From the NCBI GenBank assembly GCA_000421085.1, contig ATWE01000017.1:39673-103672 (forward strand): a stretch of DNA of 64,000 nt, written 5' to 3'. This document shows positions 54,529 through 63,864 of the stretch, piece after piece. The position numbers were made by a program, and so were the translations under genes. The notes below the pieces were generated by a model. The model had not been told where the DNA came from. It was given only the letters and a program-made list of their open reading frames with translations, and did not search any database. Each line of letters starts with the position of its first letter. Positions within the stretch are counted from its first letter, which is position 1. The DNA is from Ensifer sp. USDA 6670. Lineage in GTDB: Bacteria > Pseudomonadota > Alphaproteobacteria > Rhizobiales > Rhizobiaceae.

Positions 54529-56085
54529 ATGACTATATTGAGTACGGGTGTGTCGCGTCGCAAGTTTCTGCGGCAGACTGCAGTGTTGGGCCTGGCCGCA
54601 GGTGCGGCCGCCAGCTTGAGGCTGCCGGCCTTCGCCCAGTCCGATCTTCCGGATATCCAGTCGATTCTCGACAAAATCTCGGTTAAGGACTACGTGCGGG
54701 AGGACTACCGCAAGCTTTACTCGATGTCGGACGAGCCGTTGTGGGATCCGGCAAAAGACTGGATCAGAACGGTCGATTGGGAACAGGTACGTTCGGAGCA
54801 AGCAGGTAAAACCGTCCGCTTCGCGGTTGGAGCAGCAGACCAGGAGTCCGCGGCTGAGGGTCTCAAGCCATTCGAACAGTTGTCCGGCATCAAGGTGGAG
54901 CTTGTTCCTATCCCGGACGACAGCTTCTACGACAAGGCCGTTTCCGAGTTCATCTCAGGCAACGCTTCCTTTGACGCGCTGCAGTTTTTCTCCCCGTGGT
55001 TAGGTGATTTCGCCGGTCCAGGCTTCCTGTATGAGCTCACCGAGTTCGCCGAAAAGTGGAAGCTCCCGCTGGACGACTTCTACGACACATATCGCCTCAA
55101 CTACGGCTATTTCGGCGGAAAGCTCGTCGGCATTCCGTTCGATTGCGACATTCAGATGGTGCACCTTCGCAAATCGATCATGGAGAAAATCCTCGGCGGA
55201 CCGATCGATCGTGCGAACTCCGTTCCGACTTATGACGAACTCATCCGCATTACCGCTGAAGCAAATAAACTCGGCGGCGGCGTATCGGGCGTCGGCCTGA
55301 TGGCGGCGCGTGGCTTCTGGGCTACCTACACTTGGGAGCACATCGCCGCGCAGGCCGGGTTGAAGCTATTCGACGATCAGTGGAATCCCCAATTGGCGAG
55401 CGATGCCGGCATGAAGGCCATGGAAATCATCATGGCGCTCCAAAAAAATGCCATCGAGGGCGTGTCGGGCGCCGGCTGGGGTGAAAACCGAGCTGCCTGG
55501 CTCGGCGGTCAGCTTGCTGCCAATATCAGTTGGCAGGACAGCGGCACGCAGGCCATGCGTCCGGACCAATCGAAAATCGTTGATGATTTCGTGACGATCT
55601 ATGAGCCGCGGATTTCGGGTGGTGTGTTCGCTCCGCCGAACATTGCAGGCTCGACATCTTGCGTTGCTGCAACCTCGCAGAACCCAGAAGGCGCATTCTT
55701 GATGCTCGCCTTCCTTACGACCTCCTCCATCATGGCCATGAACGAAGCCAATGCCAACGGCGTGGCGCCGGGCTATCGCTCAGTACTGGCCAATGAGCGG
55801 CTAAGAGCGGTCAGTCAACCGGCCAAGGTTTGGGCGGATAGCCTTGAACATGCTTGGTGCGCGCCCCGCCTACCGGGCATGTTCGAGATGGAGCAGGCCC
55901 TCGGTAACGAGATTAACCGCGCAGTGACTGGCCAGATCTCCGCCAAGGAAGCTCTTGAGAACGGCCAGGCGGCGTGGACGAGTATTATGGAGAAGAACGG
56001 CTTCTCAGGTGGCAACGGCCCCGTCGCTTATGCAGATGTGGCACCGGGCACGTATGTTGGTGGCGGTAAGGCTTTGCCGTTCTAA
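54529..56085 (+). CDS. ABC transporter substrate-binding protein, Tat-exported
   Basis: 518 residues, family 1 (sugar-type) binding protein, longer than usual because of about 60 extra residues after the signal peptide (DIQSILDKISVKDYVREDYR). A twin-arginine signal SRRKFLRQT at 9-17, hydrophobic stretch and likely cleavage after Ala36 (PAFA-QSD) predict export in folded form. Core features are SGIKVELVPIPDDSFYDKAV, GGKLVGIPFDCDIQMVHLRK and SWQDSGTQAM. First gene of the importer operon. It probably binds a sugar, polyol or glycoside. Ligand unknown. Confidence 0.9.
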   Translation: MTILSTGVSRRKFLRQTAVLGLAAGAAASLRLPAFAQSDLPDIQSILDKISVKDYVREDYRKLYSMSDEPLWDPAKDWIRTVDWEQVRSEQAGKTVRFAVGAADQESAAEGLKPFEQLSGIKVELVPIPDDSFYDKAVSEFISGNASFDALQFFSPWLGDFAGPGFLYELTEFAEKWKLPLDDFYDTYRLNYGYFGGKLVGIPFDCDIQMVHLRKSIMEKILGGPIDRANSVPTYDELIRITAEANKLGGGVSGVGLMAARGFWATYTWEHIAAQAGLKLFDDQWNPQLASDAGMKAMEIIMALQKNAIEGVSGAGWGENRAAWLGGQLAANISWQDSGTQAMRPDQSKIVDDFVTIYEPRISGGVFAPPNIAGSTSCVAATSQNPEGAFLMLAFLTTSSIMAMNEANANGVAPGYRSVLANERLRAVSQPAKVWADSLEHAWCAPRLPGMFEMEQALGNEINRAVTGQISAKEALENGQAAWTSIMEKNGFSGGNGPVAYADVAPGTYVGGGKALPF

Positions 56086-56089
56086 GTCC

Positions 56090-57037
56090 ATGGCACATCT
56101 ATCTCAAAGACTTGAAAAGGGGGCGGCAAAAGCCGCTCCCGCTGCGGCGGCAATCTCGGTCCGCCGTCCTCGCTCGGCGACCGCCAAGAAGATGTTTCCC
56201 TATCTTCTTGTCGGACCCGCGGTCCTGTACTTGCTTGCGATCACGCTCTACCCTGGTCTGTTTGCGATTTATCAGAGCCTTTTCGTCGTCAAGTTCGTGA
56301 ACTGGTCGTGGGCCGGCCTCGGGAACTACATGCGCATCATCCAAGATCGAGAATTTTGGGCGGCGCTGGGCAATACCGCAATTATCGGCGGCCTGTCGTT
56401 GGGCCTCCAGACAACCATAGCAATGACAGTTGCGTTCTTTTGCTACCGCGATTCATTTGTACGCGGCTGGCGCATCGTCTTCCTGATGCCGATGCTGTTC
56501 ATGCCGTCGGCGGTCGCATTCATTTGGAAGCTCGCCTTCAATGACGGCCGCGTGATTTCCGATCTGTTGATGTCGGTCGGACTGGTGTCGAACAATGTCG
56601 ACTGGCTGTCGTCCATATGGCTGGCGCGTCTGACCCTTATCGTTGCCGATGTCTGGCAGTGGACCCCGTTCCTCTTCATCATCTTTGTCGGCGCCCTCCA
56701 GGGACAGGACGAGGAAATTGAAGAAGCCGCCCGGCTCGACGGGGCAAGCTGGTCGAGCATCTTCTGGAACATCTCGCTTCCGATGATGCGACCGATAATC
56801 GTCGTCGCGGTAACGCTGCGAGGCATCGATATCACGACAATGTTCACCAATGTCTACATTATGACCCAGGGCACTCCCGGCGGCGCGACGGAGACAATGA
56901 GCTACTTCATCTATCGCCAGGGCTTCCGGATGTTCAACTTCGGTTATGCGTCCGCCGCCTCTGTCCTGATGCTATTCATCACGATTGTCGTCGCCCAAAC
57001 GATCGTCAAGCGTGCATTCAAGTCAGGAAAGTCGTGA
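56090..57037 (+). CDS. ABC transporter permease (MalF/UgpA type)
   Basis: 315 residues from the ATG at 56090, 4 nt after the binding-protein gene. About six membrane segments after a 35-residue basic N-terminus. The EAA loop reads EEIEEAARLDGASWSSIFWN with ISLPMMRPI, the contact site for the ATPase. The frame extends upstream inside the binding-protein gene; that part is not real. One base separates it from the second permease gene. Confidence 0.92.
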   Translation: MAHLSQRLEKGAAKAAPAAAAISVRRPRSATAKKMFPYLLVGPAVLYLLAITLYPGLFAIYQSLFVVKFVNWSWAGLGNYMRIIQDREFWAALGNTAIIGGLSLGLQTTIAMTVAFFCYRDSFVRGWRIVFLMPMLFMPSAVAFIWKLAFNDGRVISDLLMSVGLVSNNVDWLSSIWLARLTLIVADVWQWTPFLFIIFVGALQGQDEEIEEAARLDGASWSSIFWNISLPMMRPIIVVAVTLRGIDITTMFTNVYIMTQGTPGGATETMSYFIYRQGFRMFNFGYASAASVLMLFITIVVAQTIVKRAFKSGKS

Positions 57038-57038
57038 C

Positions 57039-57881
57039 ATGGCCAGCGTTCGCAAATCCGGTGGTGAGAACCTTCTCGTCCGCTACATCATCCTCGTCAG
57101 TTGGGCGTTGGTCTGCGTGGTGCCAATCCTGTGGTTTCTGACCATCGGCTTCCGCCCGCGCACCGAGATCATCGTTCCCGAACCCATCTATTGGCCGACC
57201 TGGAGCCTGGATGCGTGGCGCCTCCTCGTAAGCGATTGGCCCATTGCGCTCTACCTGCGAAACTCCATTCTGGCCGTAGCGGGGTCTGTCGTCATCGACC
57301 TTGTCCTGGCAATTCCAGCAGCCTTTGCGCTTGCCCGATACGAGTTCAAGGGGCGCGAAGATATCGGCTTCTACATCCTTTCCACACGGATGATGGCCCC
57401 GGCGATCGTCGCTGTACCGATCTTCTTCCTGTTCAAGAACATCGGCCTGCTCGACTCCGTCTGGGCGCTCATGCTCATCTACGCTGCCATCAATCTCAGC
57501 CTCGTGACTTGGATCATCCGCAGCTACATGCTGGATATTCCGAAGGAGTTGGAGGACGCGGCGCGGACCGACGGTGCAAGCGACCTGACCATTCTCCGGG
57601 AGATCATGATCCCGGCCTGTCTGCCCGGCATCATCACCGCGGCGGTAATCGCGGCCATTTTCGCTATCAACGAGTTTCTCTTCACACTCCTCATCGCCTC
57701 GACGTCGAAAGCCTACACGATGTCGGTTGCCCTCGCCAACTTTACCGGCGGCTCCGATGGGGTGATCTACAACGCAATCGCACTCGTCTCATTCATCGCC
57801 TTCGCTCCGATCCTGATCCTCGTGATCCTGATCCAAAAGCATCTTTCGCGCGGGCTGACGATGGGTGCCGTGAAAGGATAA
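57039..57881 (+). CDS. ABC transporter permease (MalG/UgpE type)
   Basis: 280 residues from the ATG at 57039. Six membrane segments; EAA loop IPKELEDAARTDGASDLTIL followed by REIMIPACLPGIITA. Second inner-membrane half of the importer, 3 nt before the ATPase gene. Intact and of usual length. Confidence 0.92.
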   Translation: MASVRKSGGENLLVRYIILVSWALVCVVPILWFLTIGFRPRTEIIVPEPIYWPTWSLDAWRLLVSDWPIALYLRNSILAVAGSVVIDLVLAIPAAFALARYEFKGREDIGFYILSTRMMAPAIVAVPIFFLFKNIGLLDSVWALMLIYAAINLSLVTWIIRSYMLDIPKELEDAARTDGASDLTILREIMIPACLPGIITAAVIAAIFAINEFLFTLLIASTSKAYTMSVALANFTGGSDGVIYNAIALVSFIAFAPILILVILIQKHLSRGLTMGAVKG

Positions 57882-57884
57882 GCC

Positions 57885-58928
57885 ATGGCTTCCATTCTAC
57901 TCAAGAACATCGTCAAGAGCTTCGGATCGTTCGTCGGCGTACAGGACATGAACCTCGACATTGTCGACGAAGAATTCCTGGTTCTCCTGGGCCCATCTGG
58001 TTGCGGAAAAACGACGACGATGCGGATGATTGCTGGCCTTGAACACCCAACGGAAGGCGAGATCCGCATCGGCGGCGAGTTGATGAACGACATCGACGCC
58101 CGGGATCGGGACGTGGCCATGGTCTTTCAGGGCTATGCGCTCTATCCGAATATGTCGATCTACGAGAACATCCGCTTCCCGTTGAGGATGCGTCAGGTGC
58201 CGAAGGCACAGCACGATGAGCGCATCCGGCGTGCGGCTGAAATGGTCGAATTGGGTCCCTTCCTGGAACGTAAGCCCGGCGCGCTCTCGGGGGGACAACG
58301 GCAGCGCGCGGCGCTCGCGCGGGCAATCGTGCGCCAGCCGCAGGTATTCCTCATGGACGAGCCCTTGTCCAATCTGGACGCGAAGCTGCGTGCCAGCATG
58401 CGCGTGCAGATCAAGCATATGCAGCGGGAACTGAAGGTGACCACTGTGTATGTCACCCACGACCAGATCGAGGCGATGACGCTGGCTGATCGCATCGTGA
58501 TCATGAACAAAGGCGTCATTCAGCAGATCGGGACCCCGGACGACATCTATTCGAACCCGGCCAACACCTTCGTGGCGGGCTTTATCGGTTCACCGCCGAT
58601 GAATCTCATCGCCGGCACGGCACAGAACGGCACCTTCTCAGCCGCGGGCGCCAGGGTTCCTTGCCCTGCAAATCTCTCCGGAAACATCACGCTCGGTATA
58701 CGTCCGGAGGACTGCCTAGTTGGCGGAGACAACCTCCAGGGGCTGGTTTACGGCGTGGAGCCAACAGGCGACATCACCTACCTCACGGTACGCACGGCGA
58801 ACAAGACCGTCGAGATCAAGGCGGGGCGTGAATTCCGCGCCCCGATCGACAGCGCCATTGCGGTGGGTTTCGATACAAGTCGCCTCTACTTCTTCGGCGA
58901 AGACGGCGCTCGCGTGGGGGGGAACTGA
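57885..58928 (+). CDS. ABC transporter ATPase (UgpC/MsmX type)
   Basis: 347 residues. Walker A GPSGCGKTTTMRM at about 38-50, signature ALSGGQRQRAALARAI, Walker B VFLMDEPLSNLDAKLR, and a C-terminal TOBE/MalK-like regulatory region (LGIRPEDCLVGG). Its TGA overlaps the start of the kinase gene (TGATG at 58926-58930). Energises import of the sugar-type substrate. Confidence 0.93.
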   Translation: MASILLKNIVKSFGSFVGVQDMNLDIVDEEFLVLLGPSGCGKTTTMRMIAGLEHPTEGEIRIGGELMNDIDARDRDVAMVFQGYALYPNMSIYENIRFPLRMRQVPKAQHDERIRRAAEMVELGPFLERKPGALSGGQRQRAALARAIVRQPQVFLMDEPLSNLDAKLRASMRVQIKHMQRELKVTTVYVTHDQIEAMTLADRIVIMNKGVIQQIGTPDDIYSNPANTFVAGFIGSPPMNLIAGTAQNGTFSAAGARVPCPANLSGNITLGIRPEDCLVGGDNLQGLVYGVEPTGDITYLTVRTANKTVEIKAGREFRAPIDSAIAVGFDTSRLYFFGEDGARVGGN

Positions 58929-59923
58929 TGTCGACGACATTCGATCTTAGCTGCGTCGGTTTCTACACCTTCGACGCTCTCTGCCGCCCAGTTACGGCGA
59001 TACCGCCTGGAGGCCAGACATATTTCGTGGAGGACTATACGCTCGCGGTCTCGGGCGCGGCGGGATCTGCCGCCATCGTCGCCGCCAAATACGGCCTGCG
59101 CGTCCAGGCGGTCGGAGGTGTCGGGTACGACGACATGGGCGATTGGGTCCGCATGAAGCTCAGCTCATACGGGGTGGACATCCGTATGATGCAGCGCTGC
59201 GAGGGATTCTCGACCTCTTCCTCGATCGTGACCACGCGTCCGGACGGCACGCGTCCGGCCCTTCACAAACGGGGCGCCACGGACGCATTCTACGTATCAG
59301 ATTCAGACATTGATGGATTGCTGGACACAAAAATCCTGCATATCGGCGGCGTTGGCCTCATGAATCGCATGGATGACACTGGCAGGACGGCGGAACTGAT
59401 GTCAGAGGCGCGCCGCCGGGGTGTGATCACCACTCTTGACGTATTCGCTTCGACGCCGGAAGACCTGCCGAAGGTCGAGGCTCTTCTTCCCTACACGGAC
59501 TATTTCCTTCCATCCGAAGAGGAGGCCAAGGCGCTATCCGGATTGACGGAGAACCGCGACCTTGCCCACTTCCTGCTGAGCAGGGGCGCCGGGTGCGTTA
59601 TCCTGACACTTGGTGCCGATGGCGCCTATTATCTCGACCAGACGGGCCTGGAGTTCCATTCTCCAGCCTTCAAGGTTGAGGTAAAATGTACGTGCGGATG
59701 TGGAGATTGCTTCAATGGCGGATTTGCCGCCGGCCTTGTCAAGGGCCTTTCTCCCTACGATGCCGTCGAGGTCGGCCAAGCGTCTTCGGCGCTGAACGCG
59801 ACTGGTCTCGGCAGTCAGGCGGGCGTTGCAAGTTACGAGGCGACTCGGCGATTTATAGAGTCCACTCCGAGACGCGGAGGAGCTATGTTGGCGGCAGCCG
59901 GCGCAGCGAAAGCGGTGCAATAA
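58928..59923 (+). CDS. PfkB-family carbohydrate kinase
   Basis: 331 residues, ribokinase fold. Substrate-side AVSGAAGSAAIVAAKYGLRV and GGVGYDDMGDWVRMKL correspond to the first PfkB signature. The second signature reads KCTCGCGDCFNGGFAAGL: the catalytic Asp260 and the GxGD core are present, but the usual leading D-T is replaced by Lys-Cys, and four cysteines cluster within nine residues (254-261). Coupled to the ATPase gene by overlap. It would phosphorylate the imported sugar or a derivative. Substrate unknown; the Cys cluster is unusual. Confidence 0.9.
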   Translation: MSTTFDLSCVGFYTFDALCRPVTAIPPGGQTYFVEDYTLAVSGAAGSAAIVAAKYGLRVQAVGGVGYDDMGDWVRMKLSSYGVDIRMMQRCEGFSTSSSIVTTRPDGTRPALHKRGATDAFYVSDSDIDGLLDTKILHIGGVGLMNRMDDTGRTAELMSEARRRGVITTLDVFASTPEDLPKVEALLPYTDYFLPSEEEAKALSGLTENRDLAHFLLSRGAGCVILTLGADGAYYLDQTGLEFHSPAFKVEVKCTCGCGDCFNGGFAAGLVKGLSPYDAVEVGQASSALNATGLGSQAGVASYEATRRFIESTPRRGGAMLAAAGAAKAVQ

Positions 59924-59940
59924 GGTCATGGGGGTAGGTC

Positions 59941-60636
59941 ATGGGCATTGGGCCACAATTCGCTCCAGACGCAACGCAACTAAAGGACGCGTTGCGCGGA
60001 TTGCGTTATGCGCTGAGGAGGGGATGTGACGCCGTGCAGGAGACGGCGCCGACCAATCTTCCTCCCCCTGCCTCCAGGATAGCGTTGACAGCGCTTCGGG
60101 AAATGGGGCTGCTCGCCCGCAGCGTCGACCAAATGGTAAGCAGCGTCGTGCATACGGTTTTCGGCGAGGCGACGCTGGGATCTCACAAGCTCCAGGACGT
60201 GATGGTCCCCGGCGGGCAAGAGGAATTCTCCGCTGTATTCTACGAGACGATGAAAATTGTTCTGAGCCACCTGGGCGCCAGTAGGGCGCTTGTCAGCCAG
60301 AGCGCCGGGAGAAAAGCCTTTATCCAGGTCACGTCGCGCGGCGCGCCCGAGCAGTTCGCCGCGCAACTAGCCCTCCAGCTTCTCAGGGAAGAGCCTGTCC
60401 GGATCGATTATCTGGACGCCCATTCCCCCGTCTCAAAGGAAACGGTCGCGCAGGTCGCTGTCTTTTCCGTTCTGCTGTACTTGCTCTCGGACCGCGAGAG
60501 TGGAGAATACGCGAAGATGATCCAAGCCGCGACCGCTCTGGCAACCGCGCTGCAAGATGACATCTTGCAGGCCCTCCCGACGCAGAACGGAGATGTGCTG
60601 TCTTCCCTCTTTGCGAGGTACGCGGCCCATGTTTGA
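59941..60636 (+). CDS. Hypothetical protein, orphan 1 of the pfkB downstream pair
   Basis: 231 residues, 17 nt after the kinase stop, so probably on the same transcript; GGTAGG upstream of the ATG. Mostly helical in composition, soluble, no signal peptide. Recognisable only as ALTALREMGLLARSVDQMV, EEFSAVFYETMKIVLSHLGA, SRGAPEQFAAQLALQLLREE and VFSVLLYLLSDRESGEYAKM. No family I know. It overlaps the next gene by 8 nt. Confidence 0.55.
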   Translation: MGIGPQFAPDATQLKDALRGLRYALRRGCDAVQETAPTNLPPPASRIALTALREMGLLARSVDQMVSSVVHTVFGEATLGSHKLQDVMVPGGQEEFSAVFYETMKIVLSHLGASRALVSQSAGRKAFIQVTSRGAPEQFAAQLALQLLREEPVRIDYLDAHSPVSKETVAQVAVFSVLLYLLSDRESGEYAKMIQAATALATALQDDILQALPTQNGDVLSSLFARYAAHV

Positions 60637-61216
60637 TCTTCGCCAGTTAATCTCAAATCTGCCACCGACTAACAAGCCCCTGCGGATCGCCGCCAGACAG
60701 CTCCACTGGTTCAGAACGGCGTTCGAGGCGCACGCTCAACTGTGCGGCGAGCTTATGGGATGTCGCTTTCAGATCGACGAGTTGAAACTTGCGCGTGCCT
60801 TTGTCCGTTGGCTGAAAAACATAGAGCAACAAAGGCCGGCTCAGAAAACCGAACGCCGCGAGTTCTTCGATTTTGCTCCGTCGCTCATGCTGAGCGAACT
60901 CATTGCCGAGATGCCCATTATAGCGACCGCGCCTCGGCAGCACCTCAGTCCCGGACCTGCCGCCGAGTTTTGGCCCGAAGGCTATGTCGCCACGACGTTC
61001 TGCCTCACTGTCTACGCGGCGACAATCGATCAGGAATTCCACGCGGAGATCAAGATAGACCAGGTAATCGATGACCTGCGAAGCTGGTGGTCTTTCCGGG
61101 AGAATGCCAACGAGGATACAAGCTATGCGGCTGGTTTCTTCCAGAAGGTGCTTGGCAACGAGCCAAACTGGGCGATGCCGGCAAACTTTGCGGCCCGCCG
61201 CCGCAATCCGGTGTGA
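60629..61216 (+). CDS. Hypothetical protein, orphan 2 of the pfkB downstream pair
   Basis: 195 residues from the ATG at 60629, inside the last codons of the preceding gene (8-nt overlap), which implies coupled translation. Contains RQLHWFRTAFEAHAQLCGEL, MGCRFQIDELKLARAFVRWL, REFFDFAPSLMLSELIAEMP and IKIDQVIDDLRSWWSFRENA. Soluble, Trp- and Arg-rich, no recognised domain. The two orphans may act together; nothing links them biochemically to the sugar system except position. Confidence 0.55.
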   Translation: MFDLRQLISNLPPTNKPLRIAARQLHWFRTAFEAHAQLCGELMGCRFQIDELKLARAFVRWLKNIEQQRPAQKTERREFFDFAPSLMLSELIAEMPIIATAPRQHLSPGPAAEFWPEGYVATTFCLTVYAATIDQEFHAEIKIDQVIDDLRSWWSFRENANEDTSYAAGFFQKVLGNEPNWAMPANFAARRRNPV

Positions 61217-61768
61217 AGAGGGGCGGATCGCAGAGCAGATCTTTTTTGAAGGAGACTGGTTGCAGAGTAGTCTTGCTGTTGGCATACGGTCTGAGTCGGC
61301 GACCGAACTCATCGTGATCACCGACCGTGCCGGAAGGCCCACGTCCCGAAAACTTCGATGGCTCAGGTCCAAGGTCCGCTCGTTGGCGCAGGTCGGTCGG
61401 TCCGGCTGACCGCATCAAGCGACCGCTTTACTGAAGGTTTTTCGATGCGGGCCGCAGCGCGACATTTGCCGCTGGTGTTGGCGGCCCGCGTTGACAAACC
61501 TTGGAAGGAGGAAGCCGCGTAGGCTGGGTGGGACCTATGGGGAAAGCGCGATGCCGCGGACGTCTGTTGTGGACTTCGGCGCTGGCGGCAGAGGCAAAAC
61601 GGCCGGCCTGAGGGCGTGGGATTGACATGATCGGAAGCAGATCTGACGGTCTCGTTTCTATCGCTTTCGACGATTTTGCGGTGCTCAGGGTTATTGGGCG
61701 CAAAGCGATGCGATCTCGGAACGCAGAGTGTTTCCGGGTCGGCTTTGGCCAATGTGACGGGCACCTTG
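61217..61768. other. Gap between orphan genes and IS91 element
   Basis: About 550 nt. Open frames exist on both strands (for example on the minus strand 61363-61865) but they overlap one another, begin inside the IS and have no family features. The part near 61500-61768 probably belongs to the downstream (terminal) end of the IS91-family element. Confidence 0.35.
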
Positions 61769-62980
61769 TCATGCTGCCTGCTTCCTCGGTGGCGCACGGG
61801 ATCTGGGGGTCTGGCCGCGTCGGAAGATCTCGATGATGCGCATCGGGCCGCCGCAGTCGGGGCATGGCTCCCTCAGAGTGAGCGGGATGCTCTCAGCGCT
61901 TGGCGGATCATCTCGTTTGGCCGTTTCCGCTCCGAGCAGAGCGCGGATCTTTGTGACATTGGCGTTGCGGCCCGCACTGGCCAGAAGACCGTAATGGCGG
62001 ATGCGGTGGAAACCGTCGGGCAGGACATGGAGCAGGAAGCGGCGGATGAACTCGTCGGTGGCCAGTCGCATGACCTTCTGACGGTCGCCGTTCTTGATCC
62101 GGTAGTCCTTCCAGCGAAAGGTGACCGTCTCGGCATCGGCGCTGATCAGACGGCTGTTGGAAATGGCGACGCGGTGCGTATAGCGGCTGAGATAGGCCAG
62201 CACGGCCTCGGGGCCGCCGAACGGGGGCTTGGCGTAGACCACCCATTCGGATTTGCGCAGCGGTGCCAGCCAGGCGGCGAAGGCGTCAGCCTCTGCGAGC
62301 GCTGCCAGATCACCGTAGAACATCAGATCGCCAGCGCAATGGAGTGCCAGCAGCCCTGCGATAAACAACCGCCGGAACACTCGGGATAGAACCCGCACGG
62401 GCAGGAAGAACCCGAGGCGGCAGCCGATCCACCGCGTGCCATCCGGCGACAGCCCACCGCCGGGCACGATGATGTGCACATGCGGGTGATGGGTCAGCGC
62501 CGATCCCCAGGTGTGAAGCACGCTGGTCATGCCGATCTGTGCACCAAGGTGGCGGGGATCGGCGGCGATCGTGCTCAACGTCTCCGCCGATGCCCGAAAC
62601 AGCAGGTCATAGAGCGCCTTCTTGTTCCAGTAGGCGATCTGCGCGATCTCGGCCGGCAGGGTGAAGACCACGTGGAAATATTCGACCGGCAGCAAATCCG
62701 CAGAACGGGCGGCCATCCAGTCCCGCGCCGCGGGTCCCTGGCACTTCGGGCAGTGCCGGTTCTTGCAGGAATTATAGGCGATGTGGTTATGCCCGCACTT
62801 GGTGCAAGCCGCCACATGCCCGCCGAGCGCCTCGGTTCGGCAGGCTTCGATCGCCGCCATGACCTTGAGCTGGTTCAGGCTGACATGCCCGGCATTGGCT
62901 CGCCGCCACGCAGGACCATGGGCCTGGAAGATGTCAGCAATCTCCAGCTTTTGCCGGGACACCCCCGGCGGACGCTTCAC
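61769..62980 (-). CDS. IS91-family rolling-circle transposase (Y2)
   Basis: 403 residues from a GTG at 62980 that overlaps the integrase stop (GTGA). An N-terminal zinc-binding block has CTKCGHNHIAYNSCKNRHCP followed by KCQ; the HUH motif is in THHPHVHIIVPGGG; the two tyrosines are in AYLSRYTHRVAI (Y-x3-Y). These are the elements of Y2 HUH transposases that move by rolling-circle replication and can carry adjacent DNA. C-terminus has a second Cys pair (CPDCGG). The gene looks complete. Confidence 0.93.
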   Translation of the reverse strand: MKRPPGVSRQKLEIADIFQAHGPAWRRANAGHVSLNQLKVMAAIEACRTEALGGHVAACTKCGHNHIAYNSCKNRHCPKCQGPAARDWMAARSADLLPVEYFHVVFTLPAEIAQIAYWNKKALYDLLFRASAETLSTIAADPRHLGAQIGMTSVLHTWGSALTHHPHVHIIVPGGGLSPDGTRWIGCRLGFFLPVRVLSRVFRRLFIAGLLALHCAGDLMFYGDLAALAEADAFAAWLAPLRKSEWVVYAKPPFGGPEAVLAYLSRYTHRVAISNSRLISADAETVTFRWKDYRIKNGDRQKVMRLATDEFIRRFLLHVLPDGFHRIRHYGLLASAGRNANVTKIRALLGAETAKRDDPPSAESIPLTLREPCPDCGGPMRIIEIFRRGQTPRSRAPPRKQAA

Positions 62981-63864
62981 TCCAGCCCGCGCCTCAGGGT
63001 CAGATCCTCCAGTTGCTTCAGGCGCTCGAACGGGCTGATGGTGTCGCGGATCATCTTTGTGGCGACGTGGGTGTAGCGGGCAGTGGTGCTCAGTTTGGCA
63101 TGGCCGAGCAGAACCTGGATCACCCGCACATCGGTGTTCGCCTCCAGCAGATGCGTGGCGAAGCTGTGGCGCAAGGTGTGCAGCGTCGCGGGCTTGGCGA
63201 TGCCCGCCATGTGCTTGGCCGAGGTGAAGGCCCGGTTGAGCTGGCGCGGCGTCAGCGGATTGATCTTCGGCTTGCCGGGAAACAGCCATCCCCGCGGACG
63301 CGTCTCCCGCCAGTAATCGCGCAGCAGATCCAGCAAGCCCGGCGACAGCATGGCCTTGCGATCCTTGCCGCCCTTGCCTTCCTCGACGTGGATCAACATG
63401 CGCTCGCTGTCGATGTCAGTGACCTTGAGGTGGCAGACCTCCGAGGCCCGCAGCCCGGCGCCATAGCTGATGCTGAGCGCCGCACGATACTTCAGGCCGG
63501 GCCCCGGAGCGGCGGCCAGCAGATCGGCGACCTCCTCGACGCTCAAGACGACCGGCAGCCTCTGCGGCTTGCGCTGGAACTGCATGTACCGCTTCATCTC
63601 GTCGCGCCCGCAGGTGATCCCGAAAAAGAACCTGAGCGCGATGATCCGGGCATTGAATGAGGAGGGCGTTACCCCGGCATTGGTCATGTGTAGCTGATAG
63701 GCCCGCAACTCCTCCGGCGTCGCCGTGTCGGGGGAGCGCCCGAGAAAGGCCGCGAAATCCTTGATCGCCCGGATATGGCCTTTCTGCGCCTTGTCGCCCA
63801 TCCCGCGGATGCGCATGTCCTCGATCATCCGCTCACGCAGCGGGGTGGTCTTCTCCTCTGTCAT
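62977..63864 (-). CDS. Tyrosine recombinase/phage-type integrase partner of the IS91 transposase
   Basis: 295 residues from the ATG at 63864 (AGGAGG upstream). N-terminal SAM-like DNA-binding domain, then the catalytic domain with Arg in YGAGLRASEVCHL, HTLRHSFATHLLEANTDVRV (His-x-x-Arg), LLGHAKLSTTARYTHV with the nucleophile Tyr. All catalytic residues R-H-R-(H)-Y are present. XerD-like, but coupled to a transposase, so it probably serves element transposition. Confidence 0.92.
   Translation of the reverse strand: MTEEKTTPLRERMIEDMRIRGMGDKAQKGHIRAIKDFAAFLGRSPDTATPEELRAYQLHMTNAGVTPSSFNARIIALRFFFGITCGRDEMKRYMQFQRKPQRLPVVLSVEEVADLLAAAPGPGLKYRAALSISYGAGLRASEVCHLKVTDIDSERMLIHVEEGKGGKDRKAMLSPGLLDLLRDYWRETRPRGWLFPGKPKINPLTPRQLNRAFTSAKHMAGIAKPATLHTLRHSFATHLLEANTDVRVIQVLLGHAKLSTTARYTHVATKMIRDTISPFERLKQLEDLTLRRGLE

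Noticed and set aside
61363..61865. Overlapping minus-strand open frames downstream of the IS91 transposase
   Set aside because: Arg/Pro/Ser-rich, mutually overlapping, no ribosome sites; typical of IS end sequence rather than genes.
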